Origin: Lichenostomus cassidix
Taxonomy: Eukaryota > Chordata > Aves > Passeriformes > Meliphagidae
Reading direction: 5' to 3'
Length of the DNA: 64,000 nucleotides
NCBI GenBank assembly: GCA_008360975.2
Contig: CM039179.1
Coordinates: 58,876,666 to 58,940,665 of the forward strand
Positions 1 to 13,522 of this stretch are shown here, piece after piece (within the stretch, counting starts at the first letter, position 1; each line of letters begins with the position of its first letter). The notes beneath the pieces are model-generated. The model was not told the DNA's origin. It ran no database searches and was given only the letters and a program-made list of their open reading frames with translations. Both the position numbers and the translations under genes were made by a program.

Positions 1-1993
1 GGGAGAACTGAAGGTGCTTAAATGGGCTTCAGACTGGAGGTGAATGTTGCTTTCTCCATAGCTCATGACTGTAACACCGATACCCACCCTTCAGTTCTGT
101 GATAATATATTCCAGATCACTAGTTTTAATTAAAACTGTTGCCCTCGCCCTTGTCTCAAAAAGCCCCAATTAAAATATTACAGTATGTATGCAGTCTTCG
201 TGCTTCAAAAAAAAAATCTTGATACTGTATCAAATCAGGTCAGGACCAATTTAGACTGAATTAGGCATTTACATAAAGCACTGAGGTTAGAATATTGCCT
301 CTGGCTCCTTCAATAGCAATTAAAGGAAGGAGAGGGATGCTGGATTATCCCCTAATGATGGTCCCTTGCTATGGCAAATATTGTAAAGGACTACAGTTAA
401 GCAGGTTTTTCATTTGGTCTTTTTAATCCACTGACTAAAGAAAAGCATATGTGTCAAAATAAACCTGCCTATCAGTGGCCTCAGTGTAACAGCTGGTGGG
501 GCTGGAAAGCAGGGGCTAAACTACCCAGCTGGGCAGGATTCCTGTGTCTGGGACTCTGCATCACATTGTGCAAGCACAGCACCTTGCTTCAGCCCTGGGA
601 TTTGGGGCATGGCACTGCTGGGACCACAGCCTGGGCACTAAGCCATGTGAAGGGTCACAGGATGAACCCACAGCAACTCTGTGCTGTGGAGCAGTGTTGC
701 CAGAACAAGCTGGTGGAGAAGTGCACTCCTCATCCTCAGTGCTGCCAGCACACTGCCTGCTCACTCCATTTTGCTGAAAAAATTCCATTTTTAATAAAAA
801 CAAGCATTCTAGGACAATGCCAGTGGCCATCCCAGCTGCAGACAATTTCTAGGTTAATTATCCACAATGTGAGGCTTAATGGCTGAGGACTGAATGGATG
901 CCATTGAAGCCCATGGTAAAATTTGCAGGTGGACTGGGATTAAAGTCTGTGTCAGTGTGTAGCTGGGCTGATGTGGTACCCTCAGTGCTCCAGAAAGTCT
1001 ACAAATGTGGGGTGTGTCAGCTTTCTTGTGCAACACAGATAGGAGTTTCTGAACACTAAAACATCTCAGGAGACCTTTAGCCTAATATCTTGGTTAAAAT
1101 TGAGTGAATGCTTGTGTTGTCTCCCTGGGTTTTTCTCCATCTCTCTAAGAAGCAGAGTGGTCCTTGAGAGTGGATGTGACTTGTTGCTGTTCCTCCCATG
1201 GGATTTGGCAACAGGGTGGTGCTAAGAGCTTATACCCACAAATATTTTGTGTTTTCAAGCTGTGACTTCAGTGGCCTCTCATGCAGCATTAAAATCTGAT
1301 AGTGGCAATCTGTCTGCATAGGCTGTTTCTCAAGGCTGTGTATGGTTTAGTAGTTTCATGCTCTTGGAAAACTGATTTATGATCAGTAGCTTTATGTTTG
1401 TTTATGTGTAGAGTTTATGATGTGAAACAAAATACATGTTTTTTCTCAGAGGCCAAACAGAACAGCTCAGCTCTCAGTCTCCAAATAGCATCCCAGATAA
1501 TTAATTTTGTTGACAGCTGGTACAATGTGCTGCTAATACAACAGTAGTTACTACACATTAGCAGCCACACATCGGCTGCCTCAAAGCACTTTGGCATGCT
1601 CTAATAAATAAATTCCACTCTAAAGCTTGGGGCAGATCTCTCCAGCATGCAGCAGCCCCAGTTTGGAGGGAGAGGTGAAAGTTTGGTGCTTGGCCAGAGG
1701 AGGCTGGTCGTGTCCATCAGTGATCCGAAGCCTGCATTGATGCTGAGATTAGGATCAGGGCTTCTTGCTCACAGCACTTCACCTTGAAATAGCCTGGCAA
1801 GAAATGTCTTGCCATAGCAAGTGTTTCTGACATTTCTGAGCCCTTGTTGAACAAAATTAAGAGAACCAACTTGGTGGGTTTTTCCTGAGCTTGCTAATGG
1901 GTAACACGGGGTAACTCCAGCCCAGATGATTGCACAGAAAAGCTACAGAGTTTCCAGAAACTTGTCAGAAATCCATTATTATTCTCATTTACT

Positions 1994-2100
1994 GTTTTCA
2001 GTAATGCATTTCATCAGGAACTGTGTGTTTTTTAACACCTCCACTAAACATGAAGGTTTAAAGAAACACGTGGTCCCTGATGAACTGCATTACTGAAATG
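1994..2100. repeat. Long imperfect inverted repeat (hairpin; MITE- or miRNA-like)
   Basis: The left arm from 1996 pairs with the right arm ending at 2098. Thirteen perfect pairs (TTTCAGTAATGCA) come first, then one mismatch, nine perfect pairs (TTCATCAGG), a bulge, and further pairs through GTGTTT to TTTAA. Arms are about 40 nt with a loop of about 20 nt. This geometry fits a short foldback DNA element, one of the ancient hairpin repeats conserved in amniotes, or a microRNA precursor. I cannot name a family. Confidence 0.75.
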
Positions 2101-2590
2101 CACCTCCACCAGCTGTGAAGGTACCCCTTAACACAAAATACTTCCCATGAACTGTTCTCTTCCCTCTACATTTTTTTGTCCTTGGCAAAACCCCTTCTTA
2201 CAGTACTCTCTTCTCAAATTGGACCAAAGATGGGCATCACAGCCTGCCTGACAGCTGGTCCATCCACAGAAAGGCAAAAGGAAAAAAGAGACACAGTAAG
2301 AGATTGTAGATTTCTTCCTTCATCTTTTGTGGTTCAAAATTCACATGATCTTCTCTGGGAAAGAATTGTGAGAGAAGTTCTCTCAGGCCTTCCCCAGCAT
2401 CTTCAGTGCCTTGTTGTGCATTGAGGGGCATCAGCTCCCTCATCACATCCCTTCTCGGTGGCCAAGGGGACTGTGGGGTGATTCTGCTCCTGTGCCCTGC
2501 TGGCCTGCCTGGCTCAGCTGCAGCCTTGCACATGCCTTGGCTGTGCTAGAGCAGCAGCAAGCACCAAAACACAATTTATTGGAATGTGAC

Positions 2591-2684
2591 TCCCTCTCCC
2601 TCTCCCTCTCCCTCTCCCTCTCCCTCTCCCTCTCCCTCTCCCTCTCCCTCTCCTTCTCCCTCTCCCTCTTCCTCTCCTCTCCTC
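2591..2684. repeat. Hexanucleotide microsatellite (CCCTCT)n / (AGAGGG)n
   Basis: About ten uninterrupted TCCCTC units run from 2591 to about 2652, followed by degenerate CT-rich copies to 2684. The minus strand reads GGGAGA repeated, giving many G3 runs with 3-nt loops, which is a strong G-quadruplex pattern. The long Ser-Leu and Arg-Gly frames across it are translations of the repeat, not proteins. Confidence 0.95.
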
Positions 2685-5600
2685 CAGAGGATGTGCCCTG
2701 GTGTACGTTAATTTATTTATCCCTATCAGGGATAGGGATGCAGGGGAAGGAACGAGCACCCAAAAAAAATGGGTAATCTCGACAGAAAAACATTTAAATG
2801 TTTGAAATGTCAGATCTGTTTTAATGTTTCTTTACTATCACACATCCACAACAGCTCACATTAATTTCCAGAGTCTATGGACTCATGTTTAAGACTAAAA
2901 CAAGCTCTTCTCACAGTGATGGCTAGACCATCTGCCACTCTTCCCTAGTCCTCATGACTGAGTGGTTAAATAAGAAGCAGCCATTCAGCATCTGCCAATT
3001 GTGCTTTTCCAGTGACGTTTCAAAAAACTAGCTTCTTTTTGACTAAAAATAAGTTATACATTACCAAGCAAATGAGCCAGACTTCCCTATGTATTTTGAA
3101 TAAAATTTTTGTTTTGAAATGTCTCTTGGCTCTCATGTAACAAAAGCCTCACATTAAAAAAAAGGTGGTTTAAATTGGTTCTGATTATTGGCTGATATTC
3201 AAAATACAATAAAACAGTTGAGCTTCTGTGCTATCTTGTGACATGGCATCATTAGCACCTCATGAAATGAAGGGAATGGAGAATAAAAACACCCAAACAT
3301 TTCTGGAAACATTCTTTGACCTATTTTTTTTTTTTTAGTTCAGGAATTTTTCCTTTCAGAGCGTCTCTGTTTCAGACTATTTCCCTGTAATGACGTGTCT
3401 AGACCTTGATGGAAAAATTTTCAGGCAGCTCTTATTTCTCAGTCTTCTCTCTTTCCATCCAGGGGTGAGCAGTCAGTGTGGTGATGACGTTGTCCAAAAT
3501 GGGAAACAGATTCTGAACTGAGGCAGTTCCTCGAGGAAAGCCTTTCCTTTTGGGGTTTGCCATGCACAGAAATGCACATACATAAAAGCCTGGCCTGAAG
3601 TAGGATGGTATAGGTCCTTAAAAGAAGAGCTCAGTAGCAGAGGTGAAGTTGCAGAAGCAGGGAAAAGGCAAGGTAGGATTCTGAGGGTGCCAGGCTGTGA
3701 TGATTTGCTTTCTCAGTTTCTGGCATACAGCAGAGCTCTCTGAAGAGCTTTCAGAGGCAGAGTTACACAAGATGGTGTGTCTGCATGCAGTACCATCCTA
3801 ACAGACTGGGAACTGGGATCCCAAAAGTGTGATTCCTGCTTTGTATCTGCACATAAAAATGCATTCACAGTATGTGTCTGTTAAACCACTGATACAATTT
3901 CAGATGTTTCCTCTACAATTTACAGACCATTTCTTAAAGCCAACCCAGTTCTGTTGTATTTCTGGAAAGTTACAAACACCTTCAAGATAAATAAATTTTC
4001 CTGGCTTTTGTGAGAACCAGATGGCAGGATGGCAGACCTGCCAGCCTTGCAAATGTAGATTTTTTATCAAGAAGCAACACTACTACATGGTAGCCATGTG
4101 TGTTTTCAAACTGACTGTGCTAGAGGGAGAAGGCAGGGAAACTGACCTCAGCTTTGCTCAGAGAAGGGCTCAGCCTCTAATTTTGCCTATTCTTTGGCTT
4201 TTCTCCAATTCCTGTGCTACTGAACTTTTATTTTCCCCCCATAATCAGACTGATATCATGGGGATTTGCATGGAAACTGATGCCCTCAGCTCATCTCAGT
4301 GCCAGAATTACAACAGTCTCTTGTTCCTAATGGAAAAAAAAGATGTAAAATCTCCAGAGAGCCCCAGTTCATGTGGTGAGTGATTTTCTAGCCTATATGC
4401 AGAGCCCAGTGTGATGCCTCTGTCTTACTTCATGAAACCAGAGGAGAAAGAGAAAAAAAGTGTGTGGTAATATGGTATGTGCATATGCAAGTGTTAACCA
4501 GGTCAGTGTTTCTCTGCTGCCCCGTGAGGCCTTGTCTCTGTCACCTTGGCTGTGTGAAGAAAAGACCCCAAGATGCTGGGTTTTCCCCGAAGGGAGCAAA
4601 ACCACTGTTGTTTTGGGGCCCTACAGCAACCCTCTGCTGTGTCAAGCTCCCTGCAGACACCAGCAAACATCAGTTTTGGTTTCCAAGTTTTGCTGAAGTT
4701 GTTTGGCACAGTACCCAGTCCTTCTGGGGATTAACTTGCTGGTATAAAGGAAGGTTGACCCCAAATTCTACCATCTGAAGTGAACAATTCCTCCTCCATC
4801 GAGCAGCAGGTGAAGGGAGGTTCAGGAGATGGTAGGACTGAAAACCCCCTAAAATCCTCTTACCCTCTGGCTTGGGTACCCTCATTTGGAACCATCAAAG
4901 GAGGGCTGACAGAAATGGATCCTGAATCATGATCAGATATGCCAGACAGATGGATTTTAGTGTTAATGTCATTCATCCAGAGGGAAGAAGCTGATGGATA
5001 GGCCATGTGTGTCTTGGCCCTTTTAGCATATTTACGTCCTGCCAAAGCTTTGAGGAAAATAAACTGCTTTTAATGGAAGCTTGCCCAAACAACACCCAAA
5101 CACTGACACAAGTCTCTGCGTGGCAAGTTTGAATCTACCTGGCTTGTTGGCTCATTGCTTCAGAAAACAAGCTGCAGTCCAAGCTGTGAACAGGTCATAC
5201 TATGATGCTCCCACCTGATGCAATGCGAAGCAGCCAATGCAGGAATGTGCACCAGAGAGCCAGCTCAGTAGAAATCAAGACCTACTTTAGCATCAAATTA
5301 TGTATTCTCAGCTTTTAGAGGCTTGGCTTCAGGCCGTTTTTTCATATTTAGCTCACTGTATGCTTTAACTGGAGCTGAGAAAGCTGCTGACTCTGTCTTG
5401 TGAAACCTCAGCTGCCTGGACGAGGGGCTAACCTGACTCCCTGCCAGCACCATGAAATGCTCAGACCTGCAGCCTGCTCTAAAGACACAGAGCTCCTGTG
5501 CCTGACCCCGTGTCAGAGCCTCTGCCCCTCTGCATGCCAATTAACCCAAGTCCCTACCAGTTCTAGGAAAATTATGTTGGCTTGAAATAACTGGCTCGAG

Positions 5601-8600
5601 ATGTGTCCTTTTCCTGGGCACCCAAGCTTGAGTGGATGCTTTTCCCTCCTACATGAACACAGGTATTCTCTCTTTGGAAAACACACAGAAACAGTAGATT
5701 CCATTTATGGGGTTTTGTTAAGCTTCCAGCCTTGAGGGGTACAAGTTGCTTCAGTGAAAGGAAAGAGTTTTGAGGTGTGCGTGGGCAGGAATCCTGCCTT
5801 GTCCTTGGGGATGCTAAGGTTGCCCAATATCTGAGGCTTTTTGGCTGTTGGGTGTGCAGGAGCAGTGGGAAGGAGTGGTGGGTGGATGTCTGCAGGTCTC
5901 TCCTTGCCTCCATCCTGATGTGAAGGGAGTCACTGAGGAGTGTGTGCTCCTCTTGCAGCTGCTGAGATCCACCCCCAGCTCCATCAGCATGCACAGCAAA
6001 AAGGTCTATTTTCATGTGTCAAAATTAGGGACAGGAATACAGAATTTATTTACATACTGTGTGTAGGTGATTTCTGGTTTTCTTTGGAGACATTCTCTCT
6101 TCCCCCAATTCATTTTCTCCTCTCCTGCCTCCCATGCTCCCCACTTGCTGCCCCCAGCACTGCCCCTGATGGGTTACTCCTGCTGCTCCCAGGAATCAGG
6201 GCTGGCAGGATCTTCTGTGGCTGGAGGGATTGGCCTTGGCAGCTGCACAAGAGCTGGGGTGGTGCAATTTGGGTGCTCTCCAGGCCCCTGACTCACTGCA
6301 GGGGGGCAACCACATCCCTCCTGGGCAGCTGAGCTGATCCACTTTGAACTCCAGGCCTCTTTCCACCTCTTTCCCATCCACTTGTGGGTTTTAGGATTCA
6401 GAGAGGAGGAAGGGCTCTCTGAAAAGGACCAGGGCTGCAGATGGACATTGTCACTCCCCTGCACGGCATTTGTCACCTGCTCTGCTTGGGAAAGGCAATG
6501 TGGATATTTTTCCCCTTCTGGTCATCTGAGTGGTGTTGCTGTAGCATGACTCAGGAGTGACTGACTTTGCCCAAAATAAAGATTCCTTGCAAGCATGAAT
6601 CCCTCTTACAGAAGAATGTGACTCATGGGAAGTTTGCCTCCTCCCTTTTCAGTGCAGTCCACTGCTGTGATCCTCTTTGGAGCCTTTTTTGGGTTTCTTT
6701 CACCCCAAAACACAGGCTGATTTTGAGAAGTGGATTTCTGCATCCATGGGAGCATCCAAATTCTGCTCCCATGCAGTGTATGTGGGCCAAGTTGCTCAGA
6801 TCCCTGCAGGCCACACCCAAATTCTCCATTTTTTGTTGAGTTTACAGGTCAGATGGGGGTTAAAAGGCATTGTCTGGGCATTTACTCTGATTTTCTGTGC
6901 TTAGCATACACCCCAGAGCTTCCTCCAGTGCTCTGCTCCAAGCCCTCAGTCTGTGGCTGGTTGGGGACACAGGTCTGTATCCAAGAGCTGAGGTGGAGAC
7001 CTGTCTCTGTGACTGAATATTGGCAGCAGCAGATCAGAAAAGTGGGCTGAAAGGCTTCCAAGGGGACTCCAGCTGACTCCACCTGGTCATGTCCAATGCA
7101 CCACATATAGGGGATCTAAAACTGCAGCTTATTTTGCAATTTCTGTTTCTGCACTCTTGTTTTACTTTAAGTAATTGCATCTCATTTAATTGTGTTTTTC
7201 TGGATAGTTGATCTGATTAATTAAGTAAATTTAATTTAATTTGCTGAGCTTTTCATGCTGTGTTCCCTCATTGTTATCTTCTGATGCTCACTCTCCAAGG
7301 ACCTGTCCTTCTGCCTGAATGACACACTAACCTTGGACACCAAATGTTTGTTCTTTTACCCCAAGGTCCCAAATCACCTCTGGCAAAAGCTGACATTGAC
7401 TTAAAACCTCTGAGTCCAATATAAATGATGTTCTGGACTTGGAAACATGAGGCTGCCTGCAGATTTGGCCCCAGGCTTCTCCTCTATCCCATTTGTGACC
7501 GGAAATGCTCTACTACCTTTTCCAGCCTCCTCATCAGCTGTCTTGGACTTCAGTGCATCACAAAGGGAGGAAAAAAGCTCTTCAGACCATCCCAGCATCC
7601 CAGCTGTAAAATGTTCCAGCCAGATCTGGTTTGTTAATTTAGCAAGACTTTTGAAAGGCTTAGAAACTGGTGGTGCAAGGTTTGCCCCTCTGTGGTAAGG
7701 AGACTCATGCAACTAGGAGCCTTTGAGGATGTGCCCAATGAAGAAGGTGCAAACACTTGATGGTGTTAATATGAAATCTGGAGAGTATTTGAAAAGGACA
7801 TTTAAATATTTAGTAATGACAAAGTGGCTCAAAGAATGGCCTGGCGAACAGCTCCCAGTCTTACTGCTGAACTGCTGTTTGTTAAAAAGGGTCAAACAGT
7901 GAACTGCTGAGGACACACACACTGTGCCAAAAGTCATGTTCTCTCTCAGGACGGTGTATCTGATCTGCTCAGGTCAAACAGTCATCCATGCTTTTGTCTG
8001 CCTTGCTTAGACAAGAACATTTTAGGAAGCTAAAGCTAAAGCTATGACAAGTATTCAAAACACATCAAGGAGACTCCAAACTGTCTCAAACCTGATTTCA
8101 GGGCAGACAACAGAAATTGTTATGGTATTTTAATCCTTTGCTTGACTTGTGTCATATTTCTTAAACTTTTCCTGAAACCAGAAGGGTTGGAAGCTCTGCT
8201 TAAAAAGAAGGGAGAAATTTTACTCAATGTGATCTCAAAGCAGACCTCAATAAAAATGAGGGCTCCAAAACCAGTAAGTTTGATTAATAAATTAATGTCA
8301 GAAGTGGGGGGAAAAAAAAGTTTCTTCAGTTATAACCAAGTTAGGTATGGTGGCTCTGACTTTTCCAGGTGTTCTGTGCTCTTTGTTGGTGTTCACTATC
8401 TAGACTGCTTTCTTTGTGAAATGCTGTTAAATCAGGTAGGAACTTCTCAGTTTGCTCTTCTTTAGCCTGACATTTAAGGAACTGGACAGTAAGTCATTCT
8501 GGACTTTGATTTTGCCTTAGGCTTCTCAAGCAGATGTTGTGACAGGTGTGTAGGTCCATGGTAAGCAAGGACAGTCATACATAAATATTTTTAGCTATTT

Positions 8601-8697
8601 TTGTAGTCCCTTAGTTGCTCTTCCACAGCATGATGAGCTAGTTCTCACCTTCCCCTCAAATATTCCCCAATGATAAGACACTAATTCTGGATTCATG

Positions 8698-8905
8698 ATT
8701 TAGATCAGGTAACAGGAAGAAATTCTTCACTATGAGAGTGGTGAGGCACTGGAAAAAGTTGCCCATAGAAGCTGTGAATGCCCCATTCCTGGCAGTGTTC
8801 AAGGCCAGGTTGGATGGGGCTTTGAACAACTTGGTCTAGTGGCACATGTCCCTGCCCATGGCAGGGGGTTGGTCTCTACCAACCCAAAATCTGTGGTCCT
8901 ATGCT
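8698..8905 (+). mobile_element. CR1 LINE fragment, 3' end
   Basis: The sequence matches the 3' terminal part of avian CR1: GGAAGAAATTCTTCACTATG, then GTGGTGAGGCACTGGAA, TTCAAGGCCAGGTTGGATGG, CCTGCCCATGGCAGGGGGTT, and a decayed end near CCAACCCAAAATCTGTGG. It is a 5'-truncated copy with scattered substitutions and no coding capacity. Confidence 0.9.
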
Positions 8906-11900
8906 GCAAATCCCACACAGTCCCTTCTTGCATTCACCATAAATACAAACCAAGGCCTCTCACAAGCTTCCCAGAAGGTCAGGAGCTGTACTCTCATCTC
9001 ACATGAGCCCCCAGATATATCAATCTGTTAATGAAGCTTCACAGATTTTTCCAAGCCAGAAATGTAAAATGTCTTTCTGTGAGTCCTGCCCTGTGCATTC
9101 CTTTGTTGTGTTTCCATTGCCTCGATGCAGTGACTTGCCAGAGGCCAGGTACTTGTCCACCTGCAAAGGCAGAAGCTGAAAAAGCTCTTGGTTGGAGAGA
9201 GTATTGGGGAAGGGGTGGGAAAAAGTCTGGTGAAGGAAGACTTGGTGGTAAAATTATTATTTTTTTTTTACAGGCAGAAGCAGCTGACAAATCCATCCCG
9301 TCTGTGCTTTTTTTGTGCAGCATTACAAAATTAGAAAGTTGTTTTTCAATGAACATGAAACTGCTGAAGAACAGAAACTGAAGTGCTGTAAATAGTGCTG
9401 GGCTCTTTGAAGCCACAAAGAGGAGACTGTTCTGCTGGGAGATGCCAGGCCTGGGAACACGGGTTTCCTTTGTCCGTGCGTCATTATGCAGCAGCTGGCG
9501 TGCGCTGAGCGCGACTCCCAGACTTGCTTGTGCTGCTAACTCAGGACAAAGAAGAGACAGTGGCTGCCTGGGAGGCTTGGCCAAGAGAGTTCCAAGTCCT
9601 TCAACCCACCTGGCTCAATGGGGCAATGGTCTTCTGTGGATACACATGGTAGGGTAAAGAACCAGCCTGCAAGTAAAATTTACTGAAATTATTTGAGAGA
9701 ATTGTTTCTGTTTTGTCTTAGGAGGGATAAAGAAATCCCAGTGCTTTCTTTTAGGAAATACAGCTTAATCTCCAGTGTCCTTGTCACCAAAGCCAGAGGG
9801 TTTTGCTTTGGGGATGGTGGCAGCTGACATGAGCACTCCCCACGGATTGTCCATGACTCCTGAAAACAGATTCCAGTGCCCTGTTTGAGCTGTTTTGCTT
9901 AAAATGCAGCTGAGGAAGCAACAGGCACTGATGGGGTTAGTCCTGAACCTGGCTGAAACCTCTCCATGGACATACCCCAAGGGCAAATCACAGGGTTCTT
10001 TCGCTGGACACAATTCCCCAAAATGTCACCTAATGAGAGATGGTTGAACTCGGCCCAAACACACAAGACAGCTGTGGAAGCCCATTATGTTTTGTCTGGT
10101 ACAAATGCATGTCTTTGGGGAATTTAGACTCCATCCTACATCTCTCTCTGATTTCCGGATCAGTGGTATCTCAAAACATGGAGCTGTTTTCTTCCACCAG
10201 TTGTCCATGGCTGTGCCTCAGCTTTGAGCAGCCTCTGCTCAGCTTTTGGTATTGAAAGTAAGGATGGTCATTAAATCCCACTGACCTTCAAAAGAGCCCC
10301 AGATGAAACCCTAACAGTTTTTAATAAAGGTGCTGGCTCTGAAGGGTTTTGTCTCATGTGCCTCATGCCAGATAATGGCACAAGAGATGCTTGTAAATGG
10401 GAACTTCATTAAACTTTATTAAAGGAGTCACAGGAGCAAGGGCTGCACCTTTCAGCCTTGCCATGGCAGAACCACTGCAATAAAGCTTAGTTTTTAAATT
10501 AAGCTGTGGAAAGCAGGTTTAAACACTGTCAGTGATTTTATTACATCTGTATGCATGGAAGCACTTTCTTAGCTAATGAACACATGGTGAAGTCGTTAAT
10601 TGATTGTAGGTGCCTGAAAGCCTCTGTGCATTGCACTGATTAATTGCCTGCTCAGCTTTTAGTCTGTGAAGGGGTGCAGGAATGAATGCCCTGTGGAGTC
10701 AAGCTTGAGGACAGACAACCACAAAACAAGAGGCTTAGGCACAGTTTCACCAAGGAACAGTAGCCAAGATCTGGGGGAAAAACCTGCCAAGATCATCAGC
10801 TGAAGTAAGTAACTCAAGAAGGAGCTGGGCAGGGTTCCAGAGCTGCAGAGTATGAGGTAAAGCCATTAACGGGATTTTTGGTTTTAAGATAATGAGAGAT
10901 TGGTTAGTGATTGGGATTTCCTGGACTCCCGAGGCTTAGGAAATACTAGAAACACGGATGTGGAAGGCTGGCCTTGGGGAAGTGGGCTCAGGGGCTGCCC
11001 TGTGCCAACAACCAGCCTCCCCTGGCCCAGTGCCCTGCAGAAAGAGGTGCCTGGCAGGATCTGTGTCACCCTGGTGCTCCCACAGCAAAGAGGGGTGAGC
11101 TCCCTCTTTTGGCCTGGCACTTGGCAGCTGTGGGGCAGCAGCTGGTGGTCTACACTCAGAGGAGGATGGAGTTACCTCCAAGGCAGGGGGTCTTTCAGCT
11201 ATTTTTATTATATTCCCTGTTTTTCCAGTTGCTTGGAAAAAGGAGCTTGTTCTGTTCAGGGACAAAACTCACAAAACCCAGACAGTGACCACAAGAGCAC
11301 AATGGGGTGTCTGCTTACAAATTGAATCTTCTGGAGGTTTAATGCCAAACTCTGTCCTTGCATTTGGAGAAGCTGTAGAGAATTTTTTTTCATTGTAAGG
11401 GTTTTCCAACAGTGTTATGGTGAAGAGAATGATTGCATGAAAGCAAATTGACCACTGACTGTGGGTTCTAAGTCCCAGCAGAAATGGTGAGTGTGTGCTG
11501 GCACCCTGCTGAACAGCCAGCAGGAGCTTGGATGATGATGGATTAGCCATTTTATTGAGCTTCTTATTTGTCTGTGCCCTTGGGTTCCTCCTGTGTGTAT
11601 CTGCAAGCTGGGGGCTGGAGCTGATCCTCTGATTCCCCCAGAGGTCTTCCCTCCTGCTGCCCTTTGGAGCCTGGTGGCCCCCAAGTCTGGGAGCCAACAT
11701 GTTTGCCATGCCCACTGGGAGAGGGAAGATAGCCCCCAAAATCCTCTGATTGCTGTCTTCGTGTTCTTTGTTTTTTCTTTTCTTTAATATGCATAAGATA
11801 CAAATAGCATAAATTAAAAAAACCCATCAGCCTAAATGAAGAGAGTAATCTCCAGGGGGGCCTGCAAGAAGGAGCTGGACTTGTCCTAAAGCACTTTGTT

Positions 11901-13473
11901 GCTATTAGATTATGTCAAACCTGGTACAAACATGTACCATTGCTTCTGGCTATGCAAGGGTTAATGTGATTCACAGGGTGTCTCATGGCTTTAAGTTTTT
12001 TCCAGAAGCAAATGGTCATTGCAAATCTCTTGGCATGATTTGCAGTAATCACCAACAGATCAAATAAATATGAACAAAATAACCAGCATTTCAGTAAAGG
12101 GTTAAACCACACTACCAGCTGTGTCTTCACAAACAGCACAGTGTCTGAGATGAAAAAGTAAGGTTCAAACCCTAACTGTGTGTAATGGAACAAATTACTT
12201 TTATGCTTATGCATAGAATTTCTTTGTCTCCCTGAGGAGTTTGCTTCATCTAGGCATTTTTCAGTGTTAACCAAGGCTCCATGACTGATGGATACTTGGG
12301 AGTTTCAGTTACTAGAAAGGGATACTCAAATACTTAAATATTTGTATGCATTAGCCCTTGTTGAATTAAAACTGTTTTAATCATGGGTTTGTTGCAAGAA
12401 TCTTAATTCCTCTCTTGACCTAATGTAATCCTGTACCATAATACTTTAATGCTGATAAAGCCTCTGCCTGTTCCATTTTCCCCCACCTTTCCTGTAGGAG
12501 ACATGCCTGCCTTATGGGGGCTTGGGAGCACACTGGCATATCCTCCTTGGTGTGGACAAGGCTGCCTGATTAGCACCTACATGAAAATATCCCAAACAAT
12601 AAGGTTAAAACCAGCAAATTCTTCCCACCTGCAGTGACCCTGCTGAAGCTGGAGATGAGAAATGGGAAGGAATTGTGTGGAGCTGTGGGAGTGGAGGACA
12701 TTAGTGGGTACATCACTCATTAGGTACAGCAGCAGTGAGCATTGCTGCCTGGAGGGGAGTGGAGATTCAGGCCTGGAGACAGATCCTTTATGGTTTTGGT
12801 CCAGATCCACCCAAAACTCCGGAGCTTAAAAAAAATGTAAGGACAGAACAAAGGACACATACCTAGTTTTGGACAGAGTGTGAAACTTGAGCCATTCAAA
12901 GGGGGTTGGTTAGGTTTTTTTTAAAGCCATGAAGTATCGAATTCCTCTTTTGAGGAAAAATGAGTAAACTTTGACCTTCATTGCCTTGCCAGTCCGAGTT
13001 TGCTGCATGCACACACATGCTTTTCCTAGAAGAAGTCATCCAGAGGAACAACATGCCTTTTGTTAGGAGCAGCCAGCTGAGTTAAATAGTGCTGCTTTCA
13101 GACCCTTCCACGGCACGGAAAGGGCTCAGTGCCCTTTTGGGTTGCTGTCTCCCATTATCTCAAGCTGGGCTGGGCCCTGCAGGCTGTGAGCTGACAGGAT
13201 GCCTGCAGCCCTCTGAAGAGGTGTGCTTGTTTTCTGAAGCGTGCACTGGGCAGGTCTCGGCTTAAAGCCCAGGAGATGCTGCCCTGCACAGCCTGGGCCT
13301 CCAATGGGAAGAGCTGCTGGGTGGGATGGAGACATCAAGTCTGGAGTCTGAGACCCACTCAGAGCCACTCTCCACAGCACTTGAGAGGAACAAGGATAGA
13401 AAAGAGCTCTTTTTGGGGTCTCTTCTATCTTAATCTGTGCCTGGGAACACTTACTCTTGGCTATTTGCTTTTG

Positions 13474-13522
13474 TTTGACTTGTTCAAGTCAAAGTCAAAG
13501 TCAAAGCTTGGCTTTGACTTGT
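13474..13522. repeat. Short inverted/tandem cluster of GTCAAA units
   Basis: TTTGACTTG (13474-13482) is mirrored by CAAGTCAAA (13485-13493). The latter runs into three tandem GTCAAA units (to about 13505), and an inverted copy GCTTTGACTTG follows. AGTCAAAGTCA resembles a direct-repeat-1 nuclear receptor (HNF4-type) site, and TCAAAG resembles a TCF/LEF core. Regulatory function is only inferred. Confidence 0.6.

Noticed and set aside
2411..2776. 121-codon plus-strand frame with a long Ser-Leu repeat, and a minus-strand Arg-Gly frame over the same DNA
   Set aside because: Both are translations of the CCCTCT microsatellite, not proteins.
9039..9584. 181-codon minus-strand open frame, with a small cluster of CpG near 9460-9520
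   Set aside because: There is no recognisable domain, the composition is typical of random frames, and no splice-consistent neighbour exons were found. The CpG cluster is too small to call a promoter island.
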